A program made the translations under genes and the position numbers. Positions 8,127 through 18,199 of a stretch of 64,000 nt of DNA are shown in pieces; positions within the stretch are counted from its first letter, which is position 1; each line of letters opens with the position of its first letter. A model generated the notes under the pieces. That model saw nothing but the letters and a program-made list of their open reading frames with translations, was not told the origin of the DNA and did no database searches. The DNA is from Salinivirga cyanobacteriivorans (GTDB lineage: Bacteria > Bacteroidota > Bacteroidia > Bacteroidales > Salinivirgaceae): contig NZ_CP013118.1 of assembly GCF_001443605.1 (NCBI RefSeq), positions 4,241,001 through 4,305,000 of the forward strand, written 5' to 3'.

Positions 8127-8876
8127 ATGGATGTACTACCACTCTATTTTAGCGAACATATTATTAAACATTACGAAATTGACGCTTCGGGCCGTTTTTC
8201 TATGGCAGCCCTTGCCAATCATGTACAGGAAAATGCAGCTGAACATGCACGCCGGCTAAAAGTGGGCTATCGCGACATGCTGCAGACGAATAATGCCTGG
8301 ATGCTGGCACGAGCAAGGTTTAGCTATTATACAAGCCCGGAATTGGGTTCGCATATTGAGGCCGAAACCTGGGTAAAAGATACCGATCGCATATTTTCAT
8401 ATCGTGATTTTCATTTTAAAGTGAACGATGAGGTTTTTGCAGTAGTAAACACTGCCTGGCTTGTTGCCAACCTTGAAACAAAGAAGATTGAGCCCGTAGA
8501 AACGTTCGTAAAAAATGCTTATAAACTGAAAGACCGCTGTTTGGTAAATGAACCCATACCAAAGCTGAAAGGGGTGGAAGGAAAGGCTGAACACGTTTTT
8601 ATGCATGAGGTGAAGTTCTCAAGTATCGACCTTAATCACCATGTGAACAATGTGAGTTATCTGCAATGGTATTTGGATTATTTACCCAATGGCCTGGCCT
8701 TAAACCCGGTTAAAAATTTGATTATTAACTTTTTACATGAAGTTCGCCTGAGCTTTAAAGTCAATATTTATTACAATATCCAGGATAAAGACGATGGTGT
8801 GCATGTGAAATGTGAAATGGTAAATGCTGCTACCGATCAGGCTGCCTGCCGAATTGAGGCTGTACACAAAAAATAA
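8127..8876 (+). CDS. Acyl-ACP thioesterase
   Basis: A 249-aa protein of the acyl-ACP thioesterase family (FatA-like double hotdog). It would release free fatty acids from acyl carrier protein in the cytoplasm. The N-terminal hotdog shows YEIDASGRFSMAALANHVQE and NNAWMLARARFSYYTSPELG; the second hotdog carries DLNHHVNNVSYLQWYLDYLP, where the family's His/Asn active-site residues lie. Length fits bacterial members. It is transcribed alone from a TAnnTTTG promoter and followed by the independently promoted TonB receptor. Confidence 0.85.
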   Translation: MDVLPLYFSEHIIKHYEIDASGRFSMAALANHVQENAAEHARRLKVGYRDMLQTNNAWMLARARFSYYTSPELGSHIEAETWVKDTDRIFSYRDFHFKVNDEVFAVVNTAWLVANLETKKIEPVETFVKNAYKLKDRCLVNEPIPKLKGVEGKAEHVFMHEVKFSSIDLNHHVNNVSYLQWYLDYLPNGLALNPVKNLIINFLHEVRLSFKVNIYYNIQDKDDGVHVKCEMVNAATDQAACRIEAVHKK

Positions 8877-8950
8877 AGTTGAATGTATAATAATTTGGCG
8901 CAATAAATGTTTATTAAGGCTGAACACATTTATTTTGCCAACTGAAATAC

Positions 8951-8958
8951 TATTTTTG
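8951..8958 (+). promoter_or_regulatory. Promoter -7 element of the TonB receptor gene
   Basis: TATTTTTG matches TAnnTTTG, 38 bases before the ATG at 8997. A TTTTG sits at 8933-8937, closer than the usual spacing. Confidence 0.45.
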
Positions 8959-8996
8959 TGGCGGCAAATTTTTCTTCAAAGCGCAATTTTTAGTGT

Positions 8997-11468
8997 ATGA
9001 AGTATTCACTTTTCTTTTTATTGCTTGTACTGGCATTGTCTGCAAAAACCCAAAGCACAGCCTGGGTAACAGGCCGGGTGACCGATATTGATAATTACCC
9101 GATTGAATTGGTGAATATAGTTGTTGAAAGTACACAAGCAGGCACAAGTTCTGCTTTTAATGGAAAATATAAAATTATCGTCCCTGCCAATGAAGACATT
9201 CGCATCATCTATACCAGGGTAGGTTTTAAGCGTGAAGTAATTGAAGTAAATTTAGAACCGGGAGAGCGTAAGCGGGTTGATGTGCAATTAGAAATGACTT
9301 CGGAAGAGCTCGCCGAGATTGAGATTGCCGAAGAGCGTAAACGACATTCTACTACATACTACCTGGATCCCAGAACCATTGAACAATTACCAGAGGTAAC
9401 GGGGTCTGTCGAAGGAATTATTAAAACCATGCCCGGTGTTTCGTCCAATAATGAGCTGAGTAATCAATATTCGGTACGGGGCGGCAATTACGATGAAAAC
9501 CTGATTTATGTCAATGGTGTGGAAATTTATAAACCATTTCTGGTAAGATCAGGTCAACAGGAAGGATTTAGTTTCTTAAATTCCGATATGGTTGCAAACC
9601 TTTCCTTCTCAGCAGGCGGATTTGAAGCCGAATATGGAGATAAAATGTCTTCTGTGCTCGATATTCAGTATAAAAAACCAGCACGTTGGGGTGGTTCTTT
9701 TAAAGGTAGTTTAATGGGCGGTGCTGTTACTGCGCATGGTAGCAGCAAGGACCACAGGTTGACTCACATCACCAGCTTCCGGTATAAGAAATCAGGCTAT
9801 ATTCTTAATACGCTCGAAACATCCGGTGATTATGATCCAACTTTTTCTGATGTGCAAACATATATTACCTACGATGTTACAGAGGACCTGGAAATTGGCT
9901 TCATCGGTAATTATTCCAACAATACTTATCAGTTTCAGCCATCTGACAGGGAAACAGATTTTGGTTTGGTAAATAACTCATTACGTTTGAAAGTATATTT
10001 TGAGGGTCAGGAGGTAGATAAGTTTATTACAAGTCAGGGGGCTTTCCTTGTAAATTACAAACCTACAGAAAAACTTAAACTTAATTTTTCTACATCTGCT
10101 TTTATTAGCAGCGAATCTGAAACATTCGATATCCTGGGTGAGTACTGGCTCAATGAAGTAGACAGTAACCTGGGTTCATCTACATTTGGAGACAGTGTTG
10201 GAAGTCTGGCTGTAGGCTCATATCTCGATCACGCCCGGAATTACCTCGATGCCGTGGTATACAATGTAAGTCACCGTGGTGAATTGAAATCAGGGGCACA
10301 CAATTTTAAATGGGGTGTAAAGTGGCAGGTCGAAGATATTAGCGACGAAATTAGCGAGTGGATGATGCTCGATTCGGCAGGTTATTCCCTGCCACCAGAT
10401 GGTACAAATTATTCTCCTTTCACCGATTCTGTTGTGACACTTTTTGAGACACGACGGTTTACCAATTCTATTTACTCGAACAGGATTACAGCATTCCTGC
10501 AAGATAACTGGACTAAAACCATTGATAGTGCCAATATTTACATAAACGCCGGCGTTAGAACACAATACTGGGATTTTAACAATCAGCTTGTATTTTCTCC
10601 CCGGGTTGTTGTCGCTTACGAACCTAACTGGACCAGGGACTGGCTGTTCCGGCTTTCAGGAGGTGCATATCACCAGCCTCCCTTTTATAAAGAGGTCTTT
10701 GACCGCCACGGAAATAAAAACCAGAATATCAAAGCTCAGGAGTCATACCATATTGTGGGAGGGGCTGATTATAACTTTATGGCATGGCGTAGGCCTTTCA
10801 AGTTTGTGGCTGAGGTTTATTACAAAAAGCTGGAAAATCTTATTCCCTATACTGTAGATAATTTACGCATAATTTACGAAGGTGATAACAAAGCTGAGGG
10901 TTATGCCACAGGCCTTGATTTTAAAATCACTGGTGAGTTTGTAAAAGGTGTAGATTCCTGGTTATCGGTGAGTTTAATGAAGACCAGGGAAGACCTGAGA
11001 AGTGATTCTTATGTGGTTGAAGATGAGGATGGTAATCAATCCACTATATCTCCTGGTTATATTCCGAGGCCCACAGATCAGGCTGTAACTGTAAACCTGT
11101 TTTTTCAGGATTATTTTCCCGGCAATCCCACGTGGAAAATGCATCTTAACCTGGTTTATGGCTCTGGTTTACCATTCGGGCCGCCTAATTCGCCCCGATA
11201 TGCCGCAACAGCCCGAATGCCTGATTACAGGAGAGTTGATATTGGCATGTCAAAATCACTTATTTCTTCACAACGAACCTACAAAAACCCTAAAGGGCCG
11301 GTAAAATGGTTTGATGACTTATGGATTGGTGTTGAGGTTTTTAATCTGTTCGACATCAATAATACAATATCATATACATGGGTTCGCGATGTATACAACA
11401 GAGAATATGCGGTACCGAATTATTTAACCAGCAGGTTGTTTAATATTAAGCTTAGTGGCCGGTTTTAA
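8997..11468 (+). CDS. TonB-dependent outer-membrane receptor
   Basis: An 823-aa outer-membrane active transporter. It has a signal peptide (MKYSLFFLLLVLALSAKTQS), a carboxypeptidase-regulatory-like beta-sandwich at about residues 22-105 (VTGRVTDIDNYPIELVNIVV), a plug domain at about 130-230 (VEGIIKTMPGVSSNNELSNQ, YSVRGGNYDENLIYVNGVEI) and a 22-strand-type barrel ending in LFNIKLSGRF, with the C-terminal Phe needed for barrel assembly. It lacks the length and a SusD partner expected of SusC-type glycan importers. The substrate is unknown: no siderophore or vitamin genes adjoin it. dapB follows 141 bases downstream with its own promoter. Confidence 0.9.
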   Translation: MKYSLFFLLLVLALSAKTQSTAWVTGRVTDIDNYPIELVNIVVESTQAGTSSAFNGKYKIIVPANEDIRIIYTRVGFKREVIEVNLEPGERKRVDVQLEMTSEELAEIEIAEERKRHSTTYYLDPRTIEQLPEVTGSVEGIIKTMPGVSSNNELSNQYSVRGGNYDENLIYVNGVEIYKPFLVRSGQQEGFSFLNSDMVANLSFSAGGFEAEYGDKMSSVLDIQYKKPARWGGSFKGSLMGGAVTAHGSSKDHRLTHITSFRYKKSGYILNTLETSGDYDPTFSDVQTYITYDVTEDLEIGFIGNYSNNTYQFQPSDRETDFGLVNNSLRLKVYFEGQEVDKFITSQGAFLVNYKPTEKLKLNFSTSAFISSESETFDILGEYWLNEVDSNLGSSTFGDSVGSLAVGSYLDHARNYLDAVVYNVSHRGELKSGAHNFKWGVKWQVEDISDEISEWMMLDSAGYSLPPDGTNYSPFTDSVVTLFETRRFTNSIYSNRITAFLQDNWTKTIDSANIYINAGVRTQYWDFNNQLVFSPRVVVAYEPNWTRDWLFRLSGGAYHQPPFYKEVFDRHGNKNQNIKAQESYHIVGGADYNFMAWRRPFKFVAEVYYKKLENLIPYTVDNLRIIYEGDNKAEGYATGLDFKITGEFVKGVDSWLSVSLMKTREDLRSDSYVVEDEDGNQSTISPGYIPRPTDQAVTVNLFFQDYFPGNPTWKMHLNLVYGSGLPFGPPNSPRYAATARMPDYRRVDIGMSKSLISSQRTYKNPKGPVKWFDDLWIGVEVFNLFDINNTISYTWVRDVYNREYAVPNYLTSRLFNIKLSGRF

Positions 11469-11539
11469 GCTTATCCCATTCAATTGTCCAAACAACCAGT
11501 TTCTTTATTAAAATGTATTCAAAATCGGCAGATTTATGC

Positions 11540-11547
11540 TAATTTTG
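11540..11547 (+). promoter_or_regulatory. Promoter -7 element upstream of dapB
   Basis: TAATTTTG fits TAnnTTTG, 62 bases before the dapB ATG. No TTG box at the expected spacing. Confidence 0.4.
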
Positions 11548-11609
11548 GCACACCAAATTAATTCTGAATAGAATTGATTTAATTATTTTTTAACTACAAA
11601 TCAAATGTA

Positions 11610-12326
11610 ATGAATGTGCTTTTGATTGGATATGGCCGAATGGGCAAGGCCGTTGGAGAAATACTCAGGCATCGTAACCATTCGATTGTGAAAACCATTG
11701 ACGAGGAAAATGCATCTGAACTGGACAGGCTTGATCCTGGATCTATTGATGTTGCCGTTGAATTTACCCATCCCGATGCCGGTTTTGATAATGTTATGAA
11801 ATGTCTGCGAGCCGGAATACCCGTTATAACCGGAACTACCGGTTGGAACAAGCAATTACCAGAAGCGGAGAAAGCCTGCAGGGAGCATGATACCGCATTT
11901 CTTTATGCACCTAACTTCAGCCCAGGTGTAAATATGCTTTTCGCAATGAATGAAAAGCTCGCAAAGCTCATGAACGGGCAGGCGCAGTATGAGGCCTCTA
12001 TTGAAGAAACACATCATATCCATAAAAAAGATAAACCCAGCGGTACTGCTGTAAATTTGGCCACACAATTAGTTGATCATTTGGACCGTTACAAGAACTA
12101 TACGCTGGACAAAAAAGAAAAAGAAAGTTTGCCGGTTTATGCGCACAGAGAAGGAGAGGTTTTTGGCGATCATAGCATAACTTATACTTCAGAAGTAGAT
12201 ACACTGATGCTTTCACATCATGCGAAAAGCCGCAAGGGTTTTGCACTTGGTGCAGCGATGGCTGCTGAGTATGTGTATAATCGTAAAGGTGTTTTTACTA
12301 TGAAAGATGTGCTTGAAATTGAATAA
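11610..12326 (+). CDS. dapB: 4-hydroxy-tetrahydrodipicolinate reductase
   Basis: A 238-aa cytoplasmic enzyme of the diaminopimelate/lysine pathway, reducing the product of DapA with NAD(P)H. It shows the N-terminal Rossmann motif LLIGYGRMGKAVGEI, VAVEFTHPDA, the GTTGW loop, the family signature EETHHIHKKDKPSGTAV with its catalytic His pair and Lys, and the C-terminal FALGAAMAAEYV. It is shorter than the E. coli enzyme, as is usual for Bacteroidota. It leads a co-directional set with signal peptidase I (29-base gap), the signal-peptidase-like gene and glyA. Confidence 0.95.
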   Translation: MNVLLIGYGRMGKAVGEILRHRNHSIVKTIDEENASELDRLDPGSIDVAVEFTHPDAGFDNVMKCLRAGIPVITGTTGWNKQLPEAEKACREHDTAFLYAPNFSPGVNMLFAMNEKLAKLMNGQAQYEASIEETHHIHKKDKPSGTAVNLATQLVDHLDRYKNYTLDKKEKESLPVYAHREGEVFGDHSITYTSEVDTLMLSHHAKSRKGFALGAAMAAEYVYNRKGVFTMKDVLEIE

Positions 12327-12355
12327 CTTAACATAAGAACAATAACTACATAATA

Positions 12356-13747
12356 ATGAAGAAATTCTGGAAAAACAAATGGTTTAAATTTTCCATAGCT
12401 GCTATCGCCTACGTACTTTGGGTAATATGGCTCGATAGTTATTTCTGGCTGCTCGGGCTGCCTGTAATTTACGATATTTATATCTCTAAAAAAGTGCATT
12501 GGGCCTTTTGGAAGCAAAAAGGCGTAAAGAAGCAAAAAAAGATTATTGAATGGGTCGATGCCCTTATTTTTGCAGTGATAGCGGCTTCTTTTATTCGAAT
12601 GTTTTTTATCGAAGCATTTACTATTCCAACATCTTCAATGGAAAAGACCATGAGGGTTGGAGACTACTTATTTGTAAGTAAATTTCATTACGGGCCTCGT
12701 AAACCAATGACGCCGCTCTCTTTCCCGTTTGTGCATCATACTATGCCACTTAGCTCAAAAACTAAATCATATTTAGATTGGGTACAATGGGACTATGAAC
12801 GCATGCCAGGCCTTCAGGAGGTTGAACGAAATGATATTGTTGTTTTCAATTTCCCTGAGGGTGATACCGTTATTGTAGAACATCAGAACCAAAGCTATTA
12901 CCAGATTCTTCGTAGCGAGGCTAATGCTATGATGCGTACCGACCGTACAAAAGGTATCATTAAACATTACAGTTTTTATGAAGATCGTGCCCGTGACCTT
13001 ATTCATGATAATTTCACCATACATGTGCGTCCGGTTGATAAGCGGGAGAACTATATTAAACGTTGTGTGGCCATGCCCGGCGATGATATTAAAATTGTAA
13101 ACGGGCAAATGTATGTCAACGGACAGGAGCAGAAGCATTTCGAAGATATGCAGTATAAATATTACATCTATACAAATGGAGAGCGCATAAATCCAAAAAT
13201 TCTCCAGAATATGGATGTGTCGAATGAAGATATGCAGGTATCGCAATTAAATCCCGGTAAATATATTTTACCACTTACAAACGCTATGGTTAATAAACTG
13301 CGTAATTTCCAAATTGTCGATTCCGTAGTCAGGGTAGTGCATAATGGCGATGGATCAGACTATATTTTTCCGCATGACCCTACTTACCCCTGGACTGAAG
13401 ATAATTTTGGCCCGCTGCATATTCCTTCTGAAGGACAAACCATTAATTTGACATTAAAAGAATTACCAAAATATGAACGAATCATTGATTTGTATGAAGG
13501 TAATGATTTAAGTGTGAAAGACAGCACAATATACATTAACGGTGAGCCTGCCAAAAGCTACACCTTTAAGCAAAACTATTACTGGATGATGGGAGACAGT
13601 AGGCACAATTCGCAAGACAGCCGTTATTGGGGATTCGTTCCTGAGGATCATATCGTTGGTAAACCTTTATTTATTTGGCTATCAATCGATAAGGATGAGA
13701 GCTTGCTTCAAAAAATCCGTTGGGACAGGCTTTTTACGCTGATTTAA
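12356..13747 (+). CDS. lepB: Signal peptidase I
   Basis: A 463-aa membrane protease (family S26) that removes signal peptides from exported proteins on the outer face of the inner membrane. Hydrophobic segments lie near the N-terminus and at about residues 63-85. The catalytic Ser is S94 in IPTSSMEKTM and the catalytic Lys is K235 in NYIKRCVAMPGDDI. Box E is MMGDSRHNSQDSRYWGFVPE. A large insertion between the Ser and Lys boxes and another before box E explain the length and are common in Bacteroidota members. It sits between dapB and a paralogue that lacks the dyad. Confidence 0.95.
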   Translation: MKKFWKNKWFKFSIAAIAYVLWVIWLDSYFWLLGLPVIYDIYISKKVHWAFWKQKGVKKQKKIIEWVDALIFAVIAASFIRMFFIEAFTIPTSSMEKTMRVGDYLFVSKFHYGPRKPMTPLSFPFVHHTMPLSSKTKSYLDWVQWDYERMPGLQEVERNDIVVFNFPEGDTVIVEHQNQSYYQILRSEANAMMRTDRTKGIIKHYSFYEDRARDLIHDNFTIHVRPVDKRENYIKRCVAMPGDDIKIVNGQMYVNGQEQKHFEDMQYKYYIYTNGERINPKILQNMDVSNEDMQVSQLNPGKYILPLTNAMVNKLRNFQIVDSVVRVVHNGDGSDYIFPHDPTYPWTEDNFGPLHIPSEGQTINLTLKELPKYERIIDLYEGNDLSVKDSTIYINGEPAKSYTFKQNYYWMMGDSRHNSQDSRYWGFVPEDHIVGKPLFIWLSIDKDESLLQKIRWDRLFTLI

Positions 13748-13860
13748 GTTGTAGTATCTAAAAATGATACAATAAAATATAGGATGAAATCTGCTTAATG
13801 GCTCCATAAAGATGCTTCTTTGCAGGTTCATCAGAGAATGTAACAAAATTATTAAGAGAA

Positions 13861-14748
13861 ATGAAGAGAGTTTTTATTATAGCACTTGTTGTACTTCTGG
13901 CTTTAGGTTTTTTATTTCAGTTTATTTTTACCTGGCACCGCAGTGACGATAAAACCATGGAAGCCACCATAGAAAAAGGTGAATTGGTTTGGATTAATAA
14001 AGCTGCAGTTGGTGCATGGTTTTTAGGAATGAAAATGCCGGCATTGAGCTCAATTGAGCCTAACGATATAGTTTATTATGCCTATCCTGAAGATTTTGAC
14101 AGCCCGATGTATGAGAAACAGCGGATGATTTCCCGGGTAGCAGGATGCCCCGGAGACCGGATCTTTATACGGGGGAAAATTTTGCATGTCAATGGCGAGG
14201 ATATGGGGTTTCCTGAAAAATCAAAACTCGGCTATCGAGCAATGTTCAATGAGGATGTTGATGTGCAGGAATTGCTGAATCATTACGACCTTGATCAGGC
14301 TGAAAGTGTTATCGACAGCCTGGGAATTTATGAAGTTCCACTTACTGAGGATATGAGCGACTCGTTGCAGAAGGATCCTAATGTAAATTATGTACGATTA
14401 ATTAAACAAGTGCGGGGAGGAGCCAATCGTGTTTTTCCCAAGAGCCCATACCGATCGTGGTCTGAAGATGATTTCGGACCATTGGAAATACCGAAAGCCG
14501 GCGATATTATTGAACTTAACTATCGTAATTACGATATTTACCGAAACATAATCGTTCAGTTTGAGGGGCATGATGTGATTAAGCATAAGGGCGAAATCCA
14601 TATAGATGGCAAAAAATCGAATTCATATACCATAAAGAAAAATTATTATTTTCTGCTTGATGACAATCGCGACCGTTATTTTGATAGTCGTGAATTTGGC
14701 TTTGTTCCCGAGGAATATATTCTTGGGAAGGTCATTGGCGCAGAATAA
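13861..14748 (+). CDS. Signal peptidase I-like protein lacking the catalytic Ser-Lys dyad
   Basis: A 295-aa paralogue of the preceding signal peptidase with one N-terminal membrane segment (VFIIALVVLLALGFLFQFIF). The S26 boxes align: TMEATIEKGELVWINK against SMEKTMRVGDYLFVSK, MISRVAGCPGDRIFI against YIKRCVAMPGDDIKI, and LLDDNRDRYFDSREFGFVPEEYILGK against the GDSRHNSQDSR box. In this alignment the catalytic Ser is Thr (T32) and the catalytic Lys is Ser (S91). By the known Ser/Lys mechanism it should be inactive or use altered chemistry. It lies 113 bases after lepB and 36 before glyA. A regulatory or substrate-binding partner of LepB is an inference. Confidence 0.8.
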   Translation: MKRVFIIALVVLLALGFLFQFIFTWHRSDDKTMEATIEKGELVWINKAAVGAWFLGMKMPALSSIEPNDIVYYAYPEDFDSPMYEKQRMISRVAGCPGDRIFIRGKILHVNGEDMGFPEKSKLGYRAMFNEDVDVQELLNHYDLDQAESVIDSLGIYEVPLTEDMSDSLQKDPNVNYVRLIKQVRGGANRVFPKSPYRSWSEDDFGPLEIPKAGDIIELNYRNYDIYRNIIVQFEGHDVIKHKGEIHIDGKKSNSYTIKKNYYFLLDDNRDRYFDSREFGFVPEEYILGKVIGAE

Positions 14749-14784
14749 TAAGAAAAAAAGGAAACACACAAAAAATACACAACT

Positions 14785-16065
14785 ATGAAAAGAGATACTC
14801 AGGTATTTGACATCATTGAAAAGGAATACCAGCGACAAAAAAACGGAATTGAACTTATTGCTTCGGAAAATTTTGTAAGTGAGCAGGTTATGGAAGCCGC
14901 AGGCTCAGTAATGACCAACAAATATGCCGAAGGTTACCCCGGAAAGCGCTACTATGGTGGTTGCCAACATGTGGATGAAACCGAACAATTGGCAATTGAT
15001 CGCATTAAGCAGGTTTACGGAGCAGAATATGCAAATGTGCAGCCCCACTCAGGTGCTCAGGCCAATATGGCTGTGTTTATGACTGTTTTGAATCCCGGTG
15101 ATACATTCATGGGACTTGACTTGTCGCACGGCGGACACCTTTCACACGGCTCGCCTGTGAACTCATCGGGCATTCTGTACAATGCCATTTCATATAAAGT
15201 ACGCGAAGAAGATGGTATGATCGATTACGATGAAATGGAAAAAGTTGCTTTAGCTGAAAAACCCAAAATGATCGTAGGAGGTGCTTCTGCTTATTCGCGC
15301 GAATGGAATTATAAACGTATGCGCGAAATTGCAGACAAAATAGGAGCAATTTTTATGGTTGATATGGCCCACCCCGCAGGACTTATTGCTGCAGGCCTGC
15401 TTGATAACCCCGTGAAATATGCACATATTGTGACATCTACAACGCATAAAACTTTGCGTGGCCCACGTGGTGGTATCATACTTATGGGAGAAGATTTTGA
15501 GAATCCATGGGGAAAGAAAACAAAAAAAGGCGTTGTGCGCAAAATGTCAGCACTCCTTAATTCAGCTGTATTTCCGGGTATTCAGGGTGGCCCTCTCGAG
15601 CACATTATTGCTGCTAAAGCCATAGCCTTTGGCGAAGCGCTAACTCCTGAATTTAAGACTTACCAGACGCAGGTAAAAAAGAATGCCGCAGTTATGGCTG
15701 AAGCATTTGTTAAAGCCGGTTATAAAGTAATTTCGGGTGGTACCGACAACCACTCAATGCTCATAGACCTCAGAACAAAAGCTCCTGAAATTACCGGTAA
15801 GCAAGTGGAGAAAATATTGGTTGACGCAGATATCACCATAAATAAAAACATGGTACCTTTCGACAGCCGATCTCCATTTCAGACTTCAGGACTTAGAGTT
15901 GGTACCTCTGCCATTACCACACGTGGTTTGAAAGAGGAACACATGCCTAAAATCGTTGAGCTTGTAGATAAGGTAATTATGAATATTGAGGATGAAAAAA
16001 TTATCAGTGAAGTACGTAAAGAGGTGAATGAACTGATGAGTGATCGCCCAATGTTTGCATGGTAA
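14785..16065 (+). CDS. glyA: Serine hydroxymethyltransferase
   Basis: A 426-aa PLP enzyme converting serine plus tetrahydrofolate to glycine plus methylene-THF in the cytoplasm. Hallmarks are [11 protein letters not shown] near the N-terminus, [40 protein letters not shown] and the PLP-lysine motif [15 protein letters not shown] with K222. Full length for the family. It is the last gene of the dapB set and is closed by a strong terminator at 16089-16118. gcvP, which makes methylene-THF from glycine, lies 6 kb downstream on the same strand. Confidence 0.97.
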   Translation: MKRDTQVFDIIEKEYQRQKNGIELIASENFVSEQVMEAAGSVMTNKYAEGYPGKRYYGGCQHVDETEQLAIDRIKQVYGAEYANVQPHSGAQANMAVFMTVLNPGDTFMGLDLSHGGHLSHGSPVNSSGILYNAISYKVREEDGMIDYDEMEKVALAEKPKMIVGGASAYSREWNYKRMREIADKIGAIFMVDMAHPAGLIAAGLLDNPVKYAHIVTSTTHKTLRGPRGGIILMGEDFENPWGKKTKKGVVRKMSALLNSAVFPGIQGGPLEHIIAAKAIAFGEALTPEFKTYQTQVKKNAAVMAEAFVKAGYKVISGGTDNHSMLIDLRTKAPEITGKQVEKILVDADITINKNMVPFDSRSPFQTSGLRVGTSAITTRGLKEEHMPKIVELVDKVIMNIEDEKIISEVRKEVNELMSDRPMFAW

Positions 16066-16088
16066 TTGCCTAAACAAAAATAAAAGAG

Positions 16089-16118
16089 AGGTGTTGCGTT
16101 TTTCGCAGCACCTTTTTT
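16089..16118 (+). terminator. Rho-independent terminator of glyA
   Basis: AGGTGTTGCG pairs with CGCAGCACCT around a short T loop, followed by TTTTTT. It lies 24 bases after the glyA stop. Confidence 0.85.
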
Positions 16119-16152
16119 GAATAATTAAAAATACAACAGAAAATATTTCGAT

Positions 16153-18180
16153 ATGACGAACCCATTTTTTCAGAAGCAAGCTACCCCTTACCAAACACCA
16201 GCGTTCGATAAAATTAAGATTGAACACTACAAACCAGCATTGGAAAAAGCTATCGACCAGGCCAGAGACCAGGTGAAACAGATTGTTGAAAATTCCGAAA
16301 AGCCTGGTTTTTATAACACAATTGAGGCCCTCGAACGCAGCGGCGATCTGATTGAACAGGTTGCCGGTATCTTTTTTAACCTCAACGAAGCAGAAACCAA
16401 TGGTGAGATGCAGGCTTTGGCTCCGGATTTATCGGCCATGATTACTGATTTTGCCAATGAAGTAAATTTAAATCAGGAGCTTTTTAAAAAAGTAAAAGAT
16501 GTGCGCAATTCAAAGCCTGATCTAAATAAAGAGCAGGAAATGCTGCTTGATAATACATATAAAAGCTTTGTGAAGGGAGGGGCCGATCTGCCTGAAAAAG
16601 ATAAGGAACGATACAGAGCCATCACACGGGAGCTATCACAATTATCACTCAGGTTTAATGAAAATGTATTGGCCGAAACCAATGCCTTTGAGCTCCATAT
16701 TACCGATGCACATGACCTTTCAGGCTTGCCGGATTATGTGAAAAGCGCAGCAAAAGAAGAGGCTGAGCACAGAGACAAAGAAGGGTGGGTTTTTACCCTG
16801 CATCATCCAAGCTATGTACCTTTTATGCAGCATGCCGATAGTCGCCGTCTTCGTGAAAAATTATACAGGGCATTCAGCACCAGGGGCCATAAAGGCGACA
16901 AGCACGATAACAAAGAAATTATTCAACAGATTGTGAATTTGCGCCTTGAGAAAGCCCGCCTGCTAGGTTATGAGAATTATGCCGCTATGGTACTGGAAGA
17001 TCGTATGGCATTATCGGCAAACGGTGTAACCGATTTACTTAATCAACTTTACACTGCAGGGCATCCTCATGCAGTTAAAGATAAAGAAGCGGTGGAAACA
17101 TTGGCAAATGATGATGGCCTGACTAATGGACTACAGCGTTGGGACTGGGCATATTATTCAGAGAAACTCCGTAAAAAGAGGTTTAACCTGACAGATGAGA
17201 TGACCAAACCCTATTTTAAACTGGAGCGGGTCATCGATGCCGTGTTTGATTTGGCCGGGCAACTTTATCAGCTTTCTTTTAAACCAAACAGTGATATCCC
17301 GGTTTATCATCAGGATGTAAAAGCTTATGAAGTTTATGAGGGCGAACAGCAAGATATAAAAGCTATTTTATACCTCGATTTTCATCCACGGAAAGGGAAA
17401 GGTCAGGGTGCCTGGATGACTACGTTCAGGGAGCAGTCACAGCTGAATGGGCAATATCAGGCCCCGTTTGTCTCTTTGGTTACCAATTTTACCAAACCAA
17501 CAAACGACAAACCAGCCTTGCTCACTTTTGATGAGGTAACTACCTTTTTGCATGAGTTCGGTCATGCCTTACATGCTATGCTGAGCAATGTAACTTACGA
17601 AAGTTTATCGTGTACCAATGTGTATCGCGATTTTGTGGAGTTACCCTCGCAGATGCATGAAAACTGGGCTTATGAAAAAGAATGGCTCGACAAATGGGCA
17701 TTTCACTATGAGAGTGGTGCCAAAATACCAGATGATTTAATAAACCGGATTCGAAAAGCAAAAAATTTCAATAGTGGGTATGCCAATGATCGACAGGTTA
17801 GTTTTGGTTGGGTCGATATGGCCTGGCATACGCTGGAGCAGCCTTTCGAAGGCGATGTCGTGGAATTTGAGCGTGAAGTGATGCAAAAAGCTGAGGTGTT
17901 ACCTCCGGCCGATGGTACTGCTTTTTGTACCGCATTTGGACATATTTTCGGAGGTGGATATGCCGCAGGCTATTACGGGTACAAATGGGCCGAAGTGCTC
18001 GATGCCGACGCTTTTGAACGCTTCTATGAGGAGGGTATATTCAATAAAACCGTAGCAAAAAGCTTTGCCGAAAATATATTGAAAAAAGGTGGTACAGCCC
18101 ATCCTATGGAGCTCTATAAAGCTTTTAGAGGCAAAGAACCCTCTGTTGAACCACTATTGAAACGCGAAGGTTTACTTTAG
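16153..18180 (+). CDS. M3 family metallopeptidase (Dcp/oligopeptidase A type)
   Basis: A 675-aa thimet-oligopeptidase-like zinc peptidase. The zinc motif HEFGH is at residues 467-471 (FLHEFGHALHAML), with the downstream Glu ligand in YESLSCTNVYRDFVELPSQM. No signal peptide, so it is probably cytoplasmic and trims oligopeptides. The N-terminal helical half (FDKIKIEHYKPALEKAIDQA) and the C-terminal GGYAAGYYGYKWAEVLDADAF are typical of the peptidyl-dipeptidase Dcp/PrlC branch. Which branch, and so the exact cleavage preference, cannot be decided by eye. It is preceded by the glyA terminator and converges with the SixA-like gene. Confidence 0.9.
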   Translation: MTNPFFQKQATPYQTPAFDKIKIEHYKPALEKAIDQARDQVKQIVENSEKPGFYNTIEALERSGDLIEQVAGIFFNLNEAETNGEMQALAPDLSAMITDFANEVNLNQELFKKVKDVRNSKPDLNKEQEMLLDNTYKSFVKGGADLPEKDKERYRAITRELSQLSLRFNENVLAETNAFELHITDAHDLSGLPDYVKSAAKEEAEHRDKEGWVFTLHHPSYVPFMQHADSRRLREKLYRAFSTRGHKGDKHDNKEIIQQIVNLRLEKARLLGYENYAAMVLEDRMALSANGVTDLLNQLYTAGHPHAVKDKEAVETLANDDGLTNGLQRWDWAYYSEKLRKKRFNLTDEMTKPYFKLERVIDAVFDLAGQLYQLSFKPNSDIPVYHQDVKAYEVYEGEQQDIKAILYLDFHPRKGKGQGAWMTTFREQSQLNGQYQAPFVSLVTNFTKPTNDKPALLTFDEVTTFLHEFGHALHAMLSNVTYESLSCTNVYRDFVELPSQMHENWAYEKEWLDKWAFHYESGAKIPDDLINRIRKAKNFNSGYANDRQVSFGWVDMAWHTLEQPFEGDVVEFEREVMQKAEVLPPADGTAFCTAFGHIFGGGYAAGYYGYKWAEVLDADAFERFYEEGIFNKTVAKSFAENILKKGGTAHPMELYKAFRGKEPSVEPLLKREGLL

Positions 18181-18199
18181 AATTTTTACCGAAGTGCGT

